A stretch of 16,263 nucleotides of DNA from Chloroflexia bacterium (GCA_025927935.1 JAICKM010000062.1:1-16263); one strand, 5' to 3'. Shown: positions 1 to 7,194, counted from the stretch's first letter. Made by a program: numbers and translations. Notes: generated by a model from the letters alone, not told the origin.

Positions 1-96
1 GGCCGCGGCCTGCACAGCGCCTTCCGCGGTGAGCGGCGAGCCGGGTTCCTGGCCGGCGGCTTTACAGTGCCGCACCAGGTAGAGGTGCTTGGGCAA
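1..96 (-). CDS. Histidine phosphatase family protein, N-terminal fragment (runs off the left edge)
   Basis: The minus strand reads open from position 96 to the window edge for 32 codons and begins MPKHLYLVRHCKAAGQ. The LVRHxKA motif is the N-terminal signature of the histidine phosphatase (phosphoglycerate mutase-like) superfamily. Arg9 and His10 are the catalytic RH pair, and His10 would be the residue phosphorylated during catalysis. The likely start is TTG at 96, because GGAG lies 7 nt upstream on the minus strand and the motif begins where expected of the family (about residue 6). No closer ATG fits. Substrate cannot be told from this fragment: the family includes sugar-phosphate, alpha-ribazole-phosphate and protein phosphatases. 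It is divergent from the DUF1206 gene. Family assignment is strong for so short a piece; specific function is open. Confidence 0.75.
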   Translation of the reverse strand, partial: MPKHLYLVRHCKAAGQEPGSPLTAEGAVQAAA

Positions 97-421
97 TCGA
101 TTTCTCCGTCTAATGGCTAAATAGTCCGTCACCCACGCTCCGTCATTCTGAGCGGAGCGAAGAATCTCCGTCTTGTCGACCAAAAGACGTGACTCTTCGC
201 TCCACTCCGAGTGACAATTGGCGGGTGAGGCTCCGCTCAGAGTGACAATTGGCGGATGACAGTCTATTAAAGCACGGTGGCACGACTTTTGAAAGTAGAG
301 GCTGCGTACGGCAGATATTATACCGTGCGCACCTGGAAAACAACAGCGGCCCCGTCTCGCTCTGGCGCGCTGTATCATGGCTCCACCGACCGGTCAGGCC
401 GGCGGGAAAGGACGAGATGTC
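97..421. other. Intergenic region between divergent genes, with a repeat element
   Basis: This gap separates the divergent phosphatase and DUF1206 genes. Its middle (142-255) is filled by a palindromic repeat listed separately. An AT-rich stretch near 313-323 contains TATTAT, and TTGAAA lies at 289-294, but their spacing (about 21 nt) is too long for a convincing sigma-70 promoter. The short reading frame through it has no coding character. Confidence 0.5.
142..255. repeat. Interspersed palindromic repeat with GAGCGGAGCGAAGA arms
   Basis: A left arm beginning GTCATTCTGAGCGGAGCGAA (142 onward) is followed by an imperfect inverted arm at 191-215 containing CTCTTCGCTCC and ending GAGTGAC. A further half-arm lies at 229-246. 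The 16-mer GAGTGACAATTGGCGG occurs directly repeated at 209-224 and 240-255. The same arm sequence recurs at 11396-11469, 11 kb away, so this is a dispersed family rather than a local hairpin. It contains no gene. Confidence 0.8.
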
Positions 422-1294
422 GTGAACAAACCAATGGCCGTGGCCGAAAATGTGAAAAACGAGGCGGAGGCCAAAGCCCAGCAGACCGCCGCCAATCCCT
501 GGGTCGAGCGCCTGGCCCGCTTCGGCTACGCGGTGCGCGGCATCCTCTATGCCGTGGTCGGGTTGCTGGCGGTGCAGGTCGCGTTAGGCGCGGGCGGCGC
601 GACGACCGATAAAAACGGCGCCATCGCTACGATTGGCAGCCAGCCGTTCGGCAAGTTCCTGCTCGTGCTCATCGTAATTGGGTTAATCGGCTATTCGCTG
701 TGGGGCTTTATCCGTGCGATCCTGGACCCGCTGCGCCGCGGCACCGATCCCAAGGGCATCGCCCAGCGCATCGGCTACCTGATCAGCGGCCTGTCATACG
801 GCACGCTGGTGATCCCCACGGTGCGCTTCATCATGGGCAGCGGCGGCGGCGGCAACTCGAACGGCAGCGCCGATATGACCGCGGCGCTGCTCAGCCAGCC
901 GTTTGGACAGTGGCTGGCCGGCCTGGTCGGGCTGATCGGCATGGCCGGCGGCCTGGGTCAGATGTACCAGGCATATAGCACCGATTTCAAGAAAGATTTC
1001 AAGTCGAGCGAGATGAGCGCCAACGAAATGAAACTGGCGACGTGGGTTGGCCGCATTGGGCTGGCCGCCCGTGGGGTGGTGTTCGTGATGCTCGGCTTCT
1101 TCGTGCTGCAAGCCGCCTTGCAGGCAAATCCACAGCAGGCTAAAGGACTGGACGGCGCCCTGGCAACCCTGGCCCACCAGCCCTTCGGTCCCTGGCTCCT
1201 GGGCGTGGTCGCCCTCGGCCTGGTGGCGTTTGGGGTCTATTCGGTGCTGTGCGCCCGCTGGATCCGCGTGACCCCCGGCGACGCGGCGAAGTAA
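422..1294 (+). CDS. DUF1206 family membrane protein with three tandem domains
   Basis: The protein has three tandem copies of a two-helix membrane unit of about 70-80 residues. Each begins with an R-x-G-Y/L-x-x-x-G pattern (FGYAVRG, IGYLISG, IGLAARG) and contains a QPFG motif before its second hydrophobic helix. This is the layout of DUF1206 proteins; their function is unknown. Six membrane spans are predicted, with a short charged segment (YSTDFKKDFKSSEMSANE) between repeats 2 and 3. I chose GTG at 422 because GGGAAAGGA lies 9 nt upstream. An in-frame ATG at 377 would add 15 Pro/Gly-rich residues and has no ribosome site, and ATG at 434 is a further alternative. About 290 aa, within the family's usual size. 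A strong terminator follows, so it is probably transcribed alone. Confidence 0.85.
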   Translation: MNKPMAVAENVKNEAEAKAQQTAANPWVERLARFGYAVRGILYAVVGLLAVQVALGAGGATTDKNGAIATIGSQPFGKFLLVLIVIGLIGYSLWGFIRAILDPLRRGTDPKGIAQRIGYLISGLSYGTLVIPTVRFIMGSGGGGNSNGSADMTAALLSQPFGQWLAGLVGLIGMAGGLGQMYQAYSTDFKKDFKSSEMSANEMKLATWVGRIGLAARGVVFVMLGFFVLQAALQANPQQAKGLDGALATLAHQPFGPWLLGVVALGLVAFGVYSVLCARWIRVTPGDAAK

Positions 1295-1320
1295 CCCAGG
1301 CCGCGCGGGCGGCACGAGCG

Positions 1321-1352
1321 GGGCCGGGTGGCAAACCACCCGGCCCTTTTTT
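1321..1352 (+). terminator. Rho-independent terminator after the DUF1206 gene
   Basis: A perfect 11-bp GC-rich stem (GGGCCGGGTGG / CCACCCGGCCC) with a CAAA loop is followed directly by six T. It lies 27 nt after the DUF1206 stop codon. On the minus strand the T-tract is absent, so it works mainly for the plus-strand gene. Confidence 0.92.
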
Positions 1353-1387
1353 GAAAGCCGATAGTGCGGGCCGAGACCCGATCCGCT

Positions 1388-1972
1388 CTAGACGGTCTGA
1401 TTGCCCGTGTACGGCTGCGTGCCGTACTGCGGGTTATTGAAGTTGATATCCTCCGCGCCCGCATTGCGCAGGATGCGCCAGGCGTCGTCGTAGCGGTTGA
1501 ACCCCGCCTTGACCGTGACCAGGATACGACCCTGGCGGAAGCGGTCCTCATACACGCGCGCTTCGTTCTCCGGCACGCCCAGGCCGACCAGCGCACCGAC
1601 AATGGCGCCCGCCCCCGCGCCGATCACCGCGCCGGTAGCGGTGGTGCCGAGCACGGCGCCCAGGCCCGCGGCCAGCGGCCCCGCGGCCACCACCGGGCCG
1701 ATGCCCGGAATCGCCAGCGCGCCGATGCCCACCAGCAGGCCACCAAGCCCGCCCAATACACCGCCGGTCACGGCGCCCTTCCCGGCGTCCTCACCGGCCT
1801 TGGTGCCGGTCTGGTTCGCCAGATTCTGCGCGCCCTGCTGATTCTGCATCAGGATGCCGATGTCGCTGGGTGCGAAACCCGCATCCTTCAGCCGCTCAAT
1901 CGCGCGCTGAGCCGTCATTTGATCGTCGAACACGCCAATGACTGTCTCGCGTTGTGCTGTCCGATTAACCAT
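1388..1972 (-). CDS. YflT-like general stress protein with Gly/Ala-rich core
   Basis: 194 aa. Residues 1-55 (ETVIGVFDDQMTAQRAIERL...DIGILM) and 134-172 (EARVYEDRFRQGRILVTV) match the split ferredoxin-like fold of heat-induced stress protein YflT / general stress protein 17M. Between them lies a hydrophobic Gly/Ala-rich stretch (64-130) that could form a glycine-zipper membrane hairpin. Start ATG at 1972 has AGGAGG 8 nt upstream. The protein is a close paralogue of the first 180 residues of the gene at 4766-5902; large blocks of the glycine-rich core are identical between the two. The molecular role is unknown. Relatives are associated with general or osmotic stress, and the other stress-type (YsnF/AvaK) genes nearby fit that. 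Confidence 0.8.
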   Translation of the reverse strand: MVNRTAQRETVIGVFDDQMTAQRAIERLKDAGFAPSDIGILMQNQQGAQNLANQTGTKAGEDAGKGAVTGGVLGGLGGLLVGIGALAIPGIGPVVAAGPLAAGLGAVLGTTATGAVIGAGAGAIVGALVGLGVPENEARVYEDRFRQGRILVTVKAGFNRYDDAWRILRNAGAEDINFNNPQYGTQPYTGNQTV

Positions 1973-2216
1973 GAGTCAAACCTCCTGGGTTCGTTACGAT
2001 GCCGAGGGCTGCGTACCTGGCCGGTGACACAGGCAGCTTAACAAGCGCGCCCTCGTCATGCATAAGCACAGTCCGTCTGCTATAAACCTTTGACGACAGC
2101 CTGTGCGGGGCGAATATCCATACCTTATTTTGAGCAATTACTATGCCACTACGTACTACTGCTTCTAGTATATGGTAGCAGATCATCAAGCACGACGAGC
2201 GCGCACCGTCCCGACC

Positions 2217-2245
2217 TTGACGACTCTTCCAAGCAGGTGTAACAT
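2217..2245 (+). promoter_or_regulatory. Putative sigma-70-type promoter for the DUF1453-like gene
   Basis: TTGACG at 2217-2222 and TAACAT at 2240-2245 are separated by 17 nt. This places a start site near 2252, about 80 nt before the ATG at 2333. The -10 box matches the consensus at 4 of 6 positions. Confidence 0.5.
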
Positions 2246-2255
2246 GCCTTGTATA

Positions 2256-2292
2256 CGCTATATCGAGATGTTCGCGGCCTGGCGATATAGCG
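2256..2292 (+). promoter_or_regulatory. 10-bp inverted repeat in the leader of the DUF1453-like gene
   Basis: CGCTATATCG at 2256-2265 and CGATATAGCG at 2283-2292 are perfect inverted copies separated by 17 nt. The dyad begins just after the predicted transcription start. It could be an operator (arm centres 27 bp apart) or a 5'-leader stem-loop; the sequence does not decide. Confidence 0.5.
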
Positions 2293-2332
2293 CCGCCTCC
2301 TGGGCTGGGCTTGCGGAACAAGGAGAACTGCT

Positions 2333-2869
2333 ATGCAAGGCAACGGCACTGTCACTATCTTGATTGTGGGTGCCCTGATCCTGTTTGCCCTCTTTCGCCG
2401 GGCGCGCGGGCTGCTGACCCGGCAGAAGATCCGCCCGAATGGCATGGCGCTACGGCTGGGCATTTTTGCCGTGCTGGGCGTGGCGATTCTGCTGCTCACG
2501 CTGACCAACGCCCCGAGCTTGCTCGGCGATCTGATCGGGTTAGCGCTGGGAGCCGGCCTTGCCTGGGTGGGTCTGCGCCTGACGACCTTCGATCGGCAGC
2601 CCGACGGGCTGTACTACACGCCGAACAAGTACATCGGCATCGGGGTGTTCGCGCTCTTTGCGATCCGGCTTATCTACAAACTGGTCGTCGGGTTGAGTTC
2701 CGCGGATACGCTGGCCGGTACGACGCCGCGCGGGGTGGGCCTCAACGCCCTGTCGCAGTTCAGCAGCGATCCCCTGACCACGGCGGTCTATTTCCTCCTC
2801 ATCGGCTATTACGTCTTCTATTACACGATGCTCATCCTGCGCTACCGGCAGGCGGCGGCGACCGGATAA
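2333..2869 (+). CDS. DUF1453-like integral membrane protein
   Basis: 178 aa with about five membrane spans (roughly 6-21, 38-57, 61-82, 98-120, 149-170). The order of helices, the RRARGLLTRQKIRP turn after helix 1 and the FDRQPDGLYYTPNKYIG loop between helices 3 and 4 resemble DUF1453 / CcdC-like membrane proteins. Some relatives are named for a link to cytochrome c biogenesis, but no catalytic residues or thiols are visible here, and the protein has no cysteine. The start ATG is preceded by AAGGAG 8-9 nt upstream. It is convergent with the ABC exporter genes, with only 43 nt between them and no clear terminator. Membrane topology is confident; family name is moderate; function is unknown. 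Confidence 0.7.
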   Translation: MQGNGTVTILIVGALILFALFRRARGLLTRQKIRPNGMALRLGIFAVLGVAILLLTLTNAPSLLGDLIGLALGAGLAWVGLRLTTFDRQPDGLYYTPNKYIGIGVFALFAIRLIYKLVVGLSSADTLAGTTPRGVGLNALSQFSSDPLTTAVYFLLIGYYVFYYTMLILRYRQAAATG

Positions 2870-2912
2870 CGGCGCCGCGGCCCGCAACGCAGCGCGCGCG
2901 GCCAGCCTGCCC

Positions 2913-3779
2913 TCAGCGCACCAGGTTGGGGTAAAGCCGCGCGGCGAGCGACACGATCAGCATGTTGGCGACCAGCAGCACGCCGAAGTCGAGCGGCAGG
3001 CCGAGGGTGCTGGCGCCGCCCACGACCATCAACGTGCGCAAGCCGTCGACCATATAACTCAGTGGGTTCAGATGCGCGATCACGGCCACCCAGCCGGGCA
3101 TCAGGCTTATCGGATAGAGGGCGTTAGAGGCGAAGAACAGGGGCATGGTGATCAGCTGGCCCATGCCCTGCACCCGCTCGCGGCTGCGCACCAGCGCGGC
3201 GATCACCAGCGAGAGCGTGGAGAAGAAGTTGGCCCCCAGGAACACCAGCAGCAGCACGCCGCCGACGCCGAGCGGCGCCAGGCTCACGTGGACGCCCATG
3301 ATCAGCGCCAGGATGAAGATGGTCAGCGCCTGCGTGGCGCCGCGCACCCCGGCGGCCAGGCCCTTGCCCAGCACCAGCGCGGCGCGCGGCAACGGGCTGA
3401 CCAGAAACTTTTGCAGCGTGCCCTGGTCGCGTTCCCAGATCACGGCGATACCCTGGAAGATGGCGATGTAGATCACCGACTGGGCCAGGATGCCCGGCGC
3501 CAGGAAGTCGAGATAGCTGCCCTGCCCGGCCGGGAGCGCCCGCAAGCGGCCAAACACGCCGCCGAAGATGGTGAGCCAGAGGATCGGTTGCACGGCGCGG
3601 GTCACCAGATCGAAGGGATCGTGGCGCAGCTTGCGCACTTCCAGGTCGGTGATCGCCCAGGTCTTGACCAGGAAAGAGAGGAGCGCGGCCCACGGAGTGG
3701 CCGGGGCGGGCCGGGCGGTGCGCGCCGGGCCGGATTCAGCCGAGGCGGCGGGCTGTGCGTCGTAGAGTGCGGGTTTCAC
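2913..3779 (-). CDS. ABC-2 type transporter permease (DrrB-like)
   Basis: 288 aa with a Pro/Ala-rich cytoplasmic N-terminus (1-35) and six predicted membrane helices (about 62-80, 93-112, 142-163, 170-195, 209-225, 262-281). The ERDQGTLQKFLVSPLPR segment (116-132) and NPLSYMVDGLR (238-248) are characteristic of ABC-2 permeases of the DrrB/NodJ type. It would form the membrane pore of an exporter with the ATPase at 3736-4554. The start is GTG at 3779, with GGAGG 8 nt upstream inside the ATPase gene. The two genes overlap by 44 bp, which implies translational coupling. Substrate is unknown: relatives export drugs, lipids or polysaccharides. Confidence 0.9.
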   Translation of the reverse strand: MKPALYDAQPAASAESGPARTARPAPATPWAALLSFLVKTWAITDLEVRKLRHDPFDLVTRAVQPILWLTIFGGVFGRLRALPAGQGSYLDFLAPGILAQSVIYIAIFQGIAVIWERDQGTLQKFLVSPLPRAALVLGKGLAAGVRGATQALTIFILALIMGVHVSLAPLGVGGVLLLVFLGANFFSTLSLVIAALVRSRERVQGMGQLITMPLFFASNALYPISLMPGWVAVIAHLNPLSYMVDGLRTLMVVGGASTLGLPLDFGVLLVANMLIVSLAARLYPNLVR

Positions 3780-4554
3780 GATAGCTGCCTCCGGAGTCGA
3801 GCGTGTCGCCGGTGAAGTAGACGAAAACGTCTTCGAGCGTGGCCGCGCCCCCCGGCACCTGGGCTTTCAATTCATCGGCGGTGCCCAGCGCAGAGATCCG
3901 CCCCTGGCTCATAATGGCGATGCGCGTCGCCAGGTCGTCCGCCTCTTCCATATAGTGCGTCGTCAAAAACAACGTGGAGCCGAACTCTTCGCGCAGCCGG
4001 GTGAGGTGTTCCCAGACCGCGCGCCGGGCCACCGGGTCGAGGCCGATGGTCGGCTCGTCCAGGAACAGGATGCGCGGGTGGTGGATCAGCGCCTGGGCGA
4101 TTTCGAGGCGGCGCACCATACCGCCGGAGTAATTGCGCACCAGCCGGTCTGCGGCGTCGGCCAGCCCCATAAACTCCAGGGCGGTCCAGACCCGCTCTTT
4201 CTGCTCCGGGCGGGGCACGTCGTACAGACGGGCGAAGACCAGCAGGTTCTCGTAGCCGGTCAGCGCGCCGTCGGCGGAGAGCGCCTGCGGCACATAGCCA
4301 AGCAAGCGGCGCACCGCCCCGGCCTCGCGCACAATATCATAGCCACCCACCGTGGCGTGGCCCGCCGTGGGCGGCAACAGCGTGATCAGCATCTTGATCG
4401 TCGTCGATTTGCCCGCGCCGTTCGGCCCCAGCAAGGCAAACACTTCGCCCGGCCGCACTTCGAGGTCGATACCGTCGACAGCGCGCACCGGGCCGAAGGT
4501 GCGCACCAGCCCGGTGGCGCGCACCAGGGGCGGCCCCGTCTCCGCAATTGTCAT
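3736..4554 (-). CDS. ABC transporter ATP-binding protein (DrrA-like)
   Basis: 272 aa. The Walker A motif GPNGAGKST is at 43-51, Q-loop Gln90, signature YSGGM at 142-146, Walker B ILFLDEP at 162-168, D-loop GLD at 171-173 and H-loop His200, so all ATPase elements are intact. The signature, the LDEPTIGLDP stretch and the short C-terminal tail after about 230 fit the DrrA / ABC-2 exporter ATPase group. It energises export through the overlapping permease at 2913-3779. Start ATG at 4554 has GGAG about 11 nt upstream, slightly far. The last 15 residues are Arg-rich because the gene reads into the permease start region. Substrate is unknown. Confidence 0.93.
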   Translation of the reverse strand: MTIAETGPPLVRATGLVRTFGPVRAVDGIDLEVRPGEVFALLGPNGAGKSTTIKMLITLLPPTAGHATVGGYDIVREAGAVRRLLGYVPQALSADGALTGYENLLVFARLYDVPRPEQKERVWTALEFMGLADAADRLVRNYSGGMVRRLEIAQALIHHPRILFLDEPTIGLDPVARRAVWEHLTRLREEFGSTLFLTTHYMEEADDLATRIAIMSQGRISALGTADELKAQVPGGAATLEDVFVYFTGDTLDSGGSYRETRTLRRTARRLG

Positions 4555-4638
4555 TCTGCCGTTATCTCCGATTCCTATGGTCGCCGCGGAACACCGGCGT
4601 GGATTCAGGCCGCGTCACACCGTACCGCCGAGGTAGCG

Positions 4639-4666
4639 CCTAATTGTGCTGTTATTAGGTAGTATA
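4639..4666 (-). promoter_or_regulatory. Possible promoter and operator of the ABC exporter operon
   Basis: On the minus strand a TATACT hexamer lies at 4661-4666, followed directly by the inverted repeat CCTAAT / ATTAGG (arms at 4639-4644 and 4654-4659, 9-nt centre) where the start site would be. That is a usual place for a repressor operator. No good -35 box lies at the correct distance, so the promoter is tentative. Confidence 0.35.
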
Positions 4667-4705
4667 CCAGACCCGGCAAACCCAGCCAGGTACAGGCACA
4701 GCGAA

Positions 4706-4729
4706 GCCCGGATGGAAAACCATCCGGGC
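4706..4729 (-). terminator. Hairpin, probable terminator of the YflT-YsnF fusion gene
   Basis: A perfect 10-bp stem (GCCCGGATGG / CCATCCGGGC) with an AAAA loop lies 37 nt beyond the stop codon of the minus-strand gene at 4766. Only TT follows the stem on the minus strand, so termination may be weak. It also separates that gene from the exporter promoter. Confidence 0.5.
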
Positions 4730-4765
4730 CAGGCAAAGCGGCCGGCCACCGGAGTGGCAGCCACA

Positions 4766-5902
4766 CTACTGGTTCTGATTGAACGTGGTGTCGGTGTCTT
4801 CGGTGTAGCCGGTGCCGGTGGTGCGGTTGCTCTGGTTGCGACCGCCCTGGCCCTCGCGCGCCTGCACGCTACCCTGGGTGTTGACATCGATCTCCTCGCG
4901 GCGCACGGTATCGCTCACGTTGCGCTGCTCGGCGACCTGCTGCTTGTTGATCTCGATCTCCTCGCGCACGCGGGCCTGCTTCTGGACCTCAGCCGTCTCC
5001 TCGCGCACGGGCACGCGGATCACCTGATCATCCTCCAGCACTTGCTCTCCGGGCTGCACCGGGCGGTCCACCGCGTGGCGGGTTACGGTCACTTCCTCAT
5101 GGCGCAATTCGACCGGCACATTGACCTGCTCCTCGCGCACATTCTTGCGGATCTCGACCTGGCCTGCCTCGCGCTGGCCCTTCTCGACGTTCAAGGTCTC
5201 CTCGACCAGCGGAACACGGATACGATCCGCGGTGTCGCCCTGGGTATAGCTACCCTGGCCGTAGTTGCTCTGATCCTGGGTGTAGCCGGTCTGGCCCTGG
5301 GTGTAGCTGCCCTGGTTCTGGGCATAGCTGGTCTGACCCTGGGTATAGCTACCAGCGCCGGCGTTGCTGAAGTCGATCTTCTCCGCCCCGGCATTGCGCA
5401 GGATGCGCTCGGCTTCGTTGTAGCGGTTGGCTCCGGCCTTGACCGTGACCAGGATGTTGCCCTGGTTGAAGCGCTCCTCATACACATGCGCTTCGTCCTC
5501 CGGCACGCCCATACCGATCAGTGCGCCGGCGATGGCGCCCACGCCCGCACCGAGTACTGCGCCGGTGGCGGTGCTGCCGAGCACGGCGCCCAGACCCGCG
5601 GCCAGCGGCCCCGCGGCCACCACCGGGCCGATACCCGGAATCGCCAGCGCGCCGATGCCGACCAGCAAGCCGCCCAGGCCGCCCAGGAGGCCACCGGCCA
5701 CGGCGCCCTTCCCGGCGTCCTCGCCGGCCTTGGTGCCGGTCTGCGCCGCCAGGTCCTGCGCGCCTTCCTTATTCTGCATCAGGACGCCGATGTCATCCGG
5801 GCGGAACCCGGCATTCTTAAGCTGCTCAATGGCCGCCTGAGCGGTGTCGCTATCTTTGAACACGCCGACAACGGTTTCACGCTGAGTAGTTCGATTGGTC
5901 AT
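4766..5902 (-). CDS. YflT-like / YsnF-AvaK (DUF2382) fusion stress protein
   Basis: 378 aa in three parts. Residues 1-180 are a YflT-like stress domain with a Gly/Ala-rich hydrophobic core (64-132), closely matching the stand-alone paralogue at 1388-1972. Residues 183-223 are a low-complexity linker of repeated SYTQGQT-type units. Residues 227-340 are a YsnF/AvaK domain (TIGR02271/DUF2382), with the typical VPLVEETLNV, VEIRKNVREEQVNVPVELRHEEV and IRVPVREE strands. The tail is Gln/Asn/Thr-rich. Start ATG at 5902 is preceded by AAGGAG 7 nt upstream. Such proteins are linked to stress responses, but no biochemical activity is established. The neighbour at 6015-6728 carries the same C-terminal domain. 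The linker plus beta-rich domain suggests a structural or scaffold role, which is inference. Confidence 0.85.
   Translation of the reverse strand: MTNRTTQRETVVGVFKDSDTAQAAIEQLKNAGFRPDDIGVLMQNKEGAQDLAAQTGTKAGEDAGKGAVAGGLLGGLGGLLVGIGALAIPGIGPVVAAGPLAAGLGAVLGSTATGAVLGAGVGAIAGALIGMGVPEDEAHVYEERFNQGNILVTVKAGANRYNEAERILRNAGAEKIDFSNAGAGSYTQGQTSYAQNQGSYTQGQTGYTQDQSNYGQGSYTQGDTADRIRVPLVEETLNVEKGQREAGQVEIRKNVREEQVNVPVELRHEEVTVTRHAVDRPVQPGEQVLEDDQVIRVPVREETAEVQKQARVREEIEINKQQVAEQRNVSDTVRREEIDVNTQGSVQAREGQGGRNQSNRTTGTGYTEDTDTTFNQNQ
5238..5353 (-). repeat. In-frame tandem repeat coding the Tyr/Thr/Gln/Gly linker
   Basis: Short units coding versions of GSYTQGQT, SYAQNQ, GYTQDQ and SNYGQ are repeated in frame within the fusion stress protein (residues about 183-223). 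The units diverge only slightly, so slippage could change linker length. The stand-alone paralogue keeps a hint of it in its C-terminal end (YGTQPYTGNQT). Confidence 0.7.
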
Positions 5903-6009
5903 TTGCTATCTCCTTTAATTATCTGGTAACTGTAATCCAAATCTATAACGGCACGGCCAGTCGATCCCGCCCACGGTGATCCCCAGTAGATCCCCGCGTA
6001 AAGGCGCAA

Positions 6010-6025
6010 CGGAGCTACTGCTCCG
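6010..6025 (-). terminator. Small hairpin at the end of the PRC-barrel/YsnF gene
   Basis: CGGAGC / GCTCCG with a 4-nt loop straddles the stop codon at 6015-6017. On the minus strand it is followed by a weakly T-rich TTGCGCCTTT. This is a short stem, so it is at best a weak terminator. Confidence 0.3.
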
Positions 6026-6728
6026 GTGGCGCCGGTACCGATTCTGTTGGTTGGGCTTCCAGGCCCTCATGGGAAAAGGTGACTTCTTCCCGCCGGACAG
6101 GCTCGGCGAAATGACGAGTCACCGTGCGAACATGCTTGGTGATGCGCAGTTCCTCGACCAGGATGCGTTGTTTGACGACGACGATCTCTTCGCGCACCAC
6201 CGGCACGATCAGAGTATCGCCCTCCTGGCGCTGCGCGGGCTGTTCGTCCTCGGCCAGCACCCGGTTAATCGGCATGCGCTCGACCGTGGCCTCTTCATAG
6301 CGCACCGGCACGTCCAGTTCCTGGGTGACGGTCTGCACCGTCTTGCGGACTTCCAGCGCGCCCGCCTCGTGCCATTGCGTCACGGGGACCAGGGTCTCTT
6401 CGACGAGCGGCACCTTCAACGGCTCACCAGGAGTAATATCGGTCACGACGGGCGCTGCCGGGGCCATCGTCGCATCGGCGAGGGCCCCGGCAGCGCCCTG
6501 GCCGATTTCCGTGGCTTCTTCACAGGTGATATTCAGCAGCACCGTGTTTTCCAGCACCTGGGCGATATAGCGGCCCGGTATCTGGAGCGGCGGTCCGTTC
6601 GCGCGGCCCTTCTCGGGGTTCACTTCAAGCACTTGCGCGGCGCCCGTGCCTTGCACGCCGCTAATGGTGCCCAACCGGTGGCCCAAACACTCTACAACCA
6701 TGCCGGGACGGCATTCATTGGTCTGCAT
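6015..6728 (-). CDS. YsnF/AvaK (DUF2382) domain protein with PRC-barrel-like N-terminus
   Basis: 237 aa. Residues about 9-74 (GMVVECLGHRLGTISGVQG...RYIAQVLENTVLLNIT) look like a small beta-barrel of the PRC-barrel/DUF2171 kind. Residues 103-216 form a YsnF/AvaK domain: VPLVEETLVPV, LEVRKTVQTVTQELDVPVRYEEATV, TLIVPVVREEIVV, then VRREEVTF. Start ATG at 6728 has AAGGG about 7 nt upstream. It lies 112 nt upstream of the fusion stress gene on the same strand and could be co-transcribed with it. Proteins of this layout are associated with stress tolerance in cyanobacteria and other bacteria; the activity is unknown. No signal peptide or membrane helix is visible, so it is probably cytoplasmic. Confidence 0.82.
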   Translation of the reverse strand: MQTNECRPGMVVECLGHRLGTISGVQGTGAAQVLEVNPEKGRANGPPLQIPGRYIAQVLENTVLLNITCEEATEIGQGAAGALADATMAPAAPVVTDITPGEPLKVPLVEETLVPVTQWHEAGALEVRKTVQTVTQELDVPVRYEEATVERMPINRVLAEDEQPAQRQEGDTLIVPVVREEIVVVKQRILVEELRITKHVRTVTRHFAEPVRREEVTFSHEGLEAQPTESVPAPPEQ

Positions 6729-7080
6729 GATTATCCCTTGTCTACTCCCTATCCGCTAGAGGAAAGGCGAGAACCTCGGTGGGTGTCTTATCGATCCCTG
6801 TCATGTAGATTATGGGACCATACTGCATCCCGCTTTCTTAAGCCTTAGTATATAAAGCAAGCCGCGTGCCAGATGCCCATCCCCAGACCTCCGGCGTGGA
6901 TCGGCAGCACCGAAAGTCGGTCCAGTGGCCGGGCGGGTTCCGTCGAGTGGACGATTGACCCGCCGACGCGATTCCCCGTAAGATAGGGATGGCCGGGCCG
7001 GAGGTCGAGGGTTATCGCAAGCCATTTATGCCGTCCTCTACCACTCACTCGCACGGCCGTCGACTCGCTGCAAGGTCTAT
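6729..7080. other. Intergenic region upstream of the tRNA pair
   Basis: This gap lies between the minus-strand YsnF/AvaK gene and the plus-strand tRNA genes and must hold promoters for both. A TATACT hexamer occurs on the minus strand at 6847-6852 within an AT-rich patch, but I see no correctly spaced -35 box. Short open frames through it show no known domain. Confidence 0.4.
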
Positions 7081-7162
7081 GGTGCGCGTAGCTCAGCCCG
7101 CAGAGCGCCCGATTGTGGATCGGGTGGTCAGGGCAGGGGTTCAAGTCCCCGCGCTCACCCCA
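7081..7162 (+). tRNA. tRNA-His (anticodon GTG), atypical, possibly degenerate
   Basis: The anticodon arm CCCGA-TTGTGGA-TCGGG is perfect and gives GTG (His). The extra 5' G at 7081 faces C73 (7159), the tRNA-His hallmark, and CCA is encoded at 7160-7162. Several features are abnormal. There are 15 nt between the anticodon arm and the TTCAAGT loop instead of 10, which is a 5-nt excess. The D-loop (AGCCCGCA) lacks the usual GG pair. Acceptor position 4:69 is a C-T mismatch, and position 49:65 is A-G. Total length is 82 nt including G-1 and CCA, against 77 expected. It could be a functional variant or a decaying copy. Confidence 0.7.
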
Positions 7163-7194
7163 CGCAGAGCCGGTCTGGCGCGGGTCGCACGCTT

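Larger units (their letters stand above)
1973..2332. other. Intergenic region between divergent genes
   Basis: This AT-richer gap serves as upstream region for the stress gene (minus) and the DUF1453-like gene (plus). A plus-strand promoter and a dyad are listed separately. On the minus strand I find TATACT- and TTTATA-like hexamers but no properly spaced -35 partner. No coding sequence is visible. Confidence 0.5.

Noticed and set aside
377..421. ATG at 377 as the DUF1206 start
   Set aside because: There is no ribosome site before it and the added residues are Pro/Gly-rich. GTG at 422 has a good ribosome site, though the longer form cannot be fully excluded.
4646..5929. Long plus-strand frame of 427 codons across the YflT-YsnF gene
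   Set aside because: It is antisense to a gene with clear domains and a ribosome site. Its His/Leu-rich sequence is the usual shadow of a GC-rich gene.
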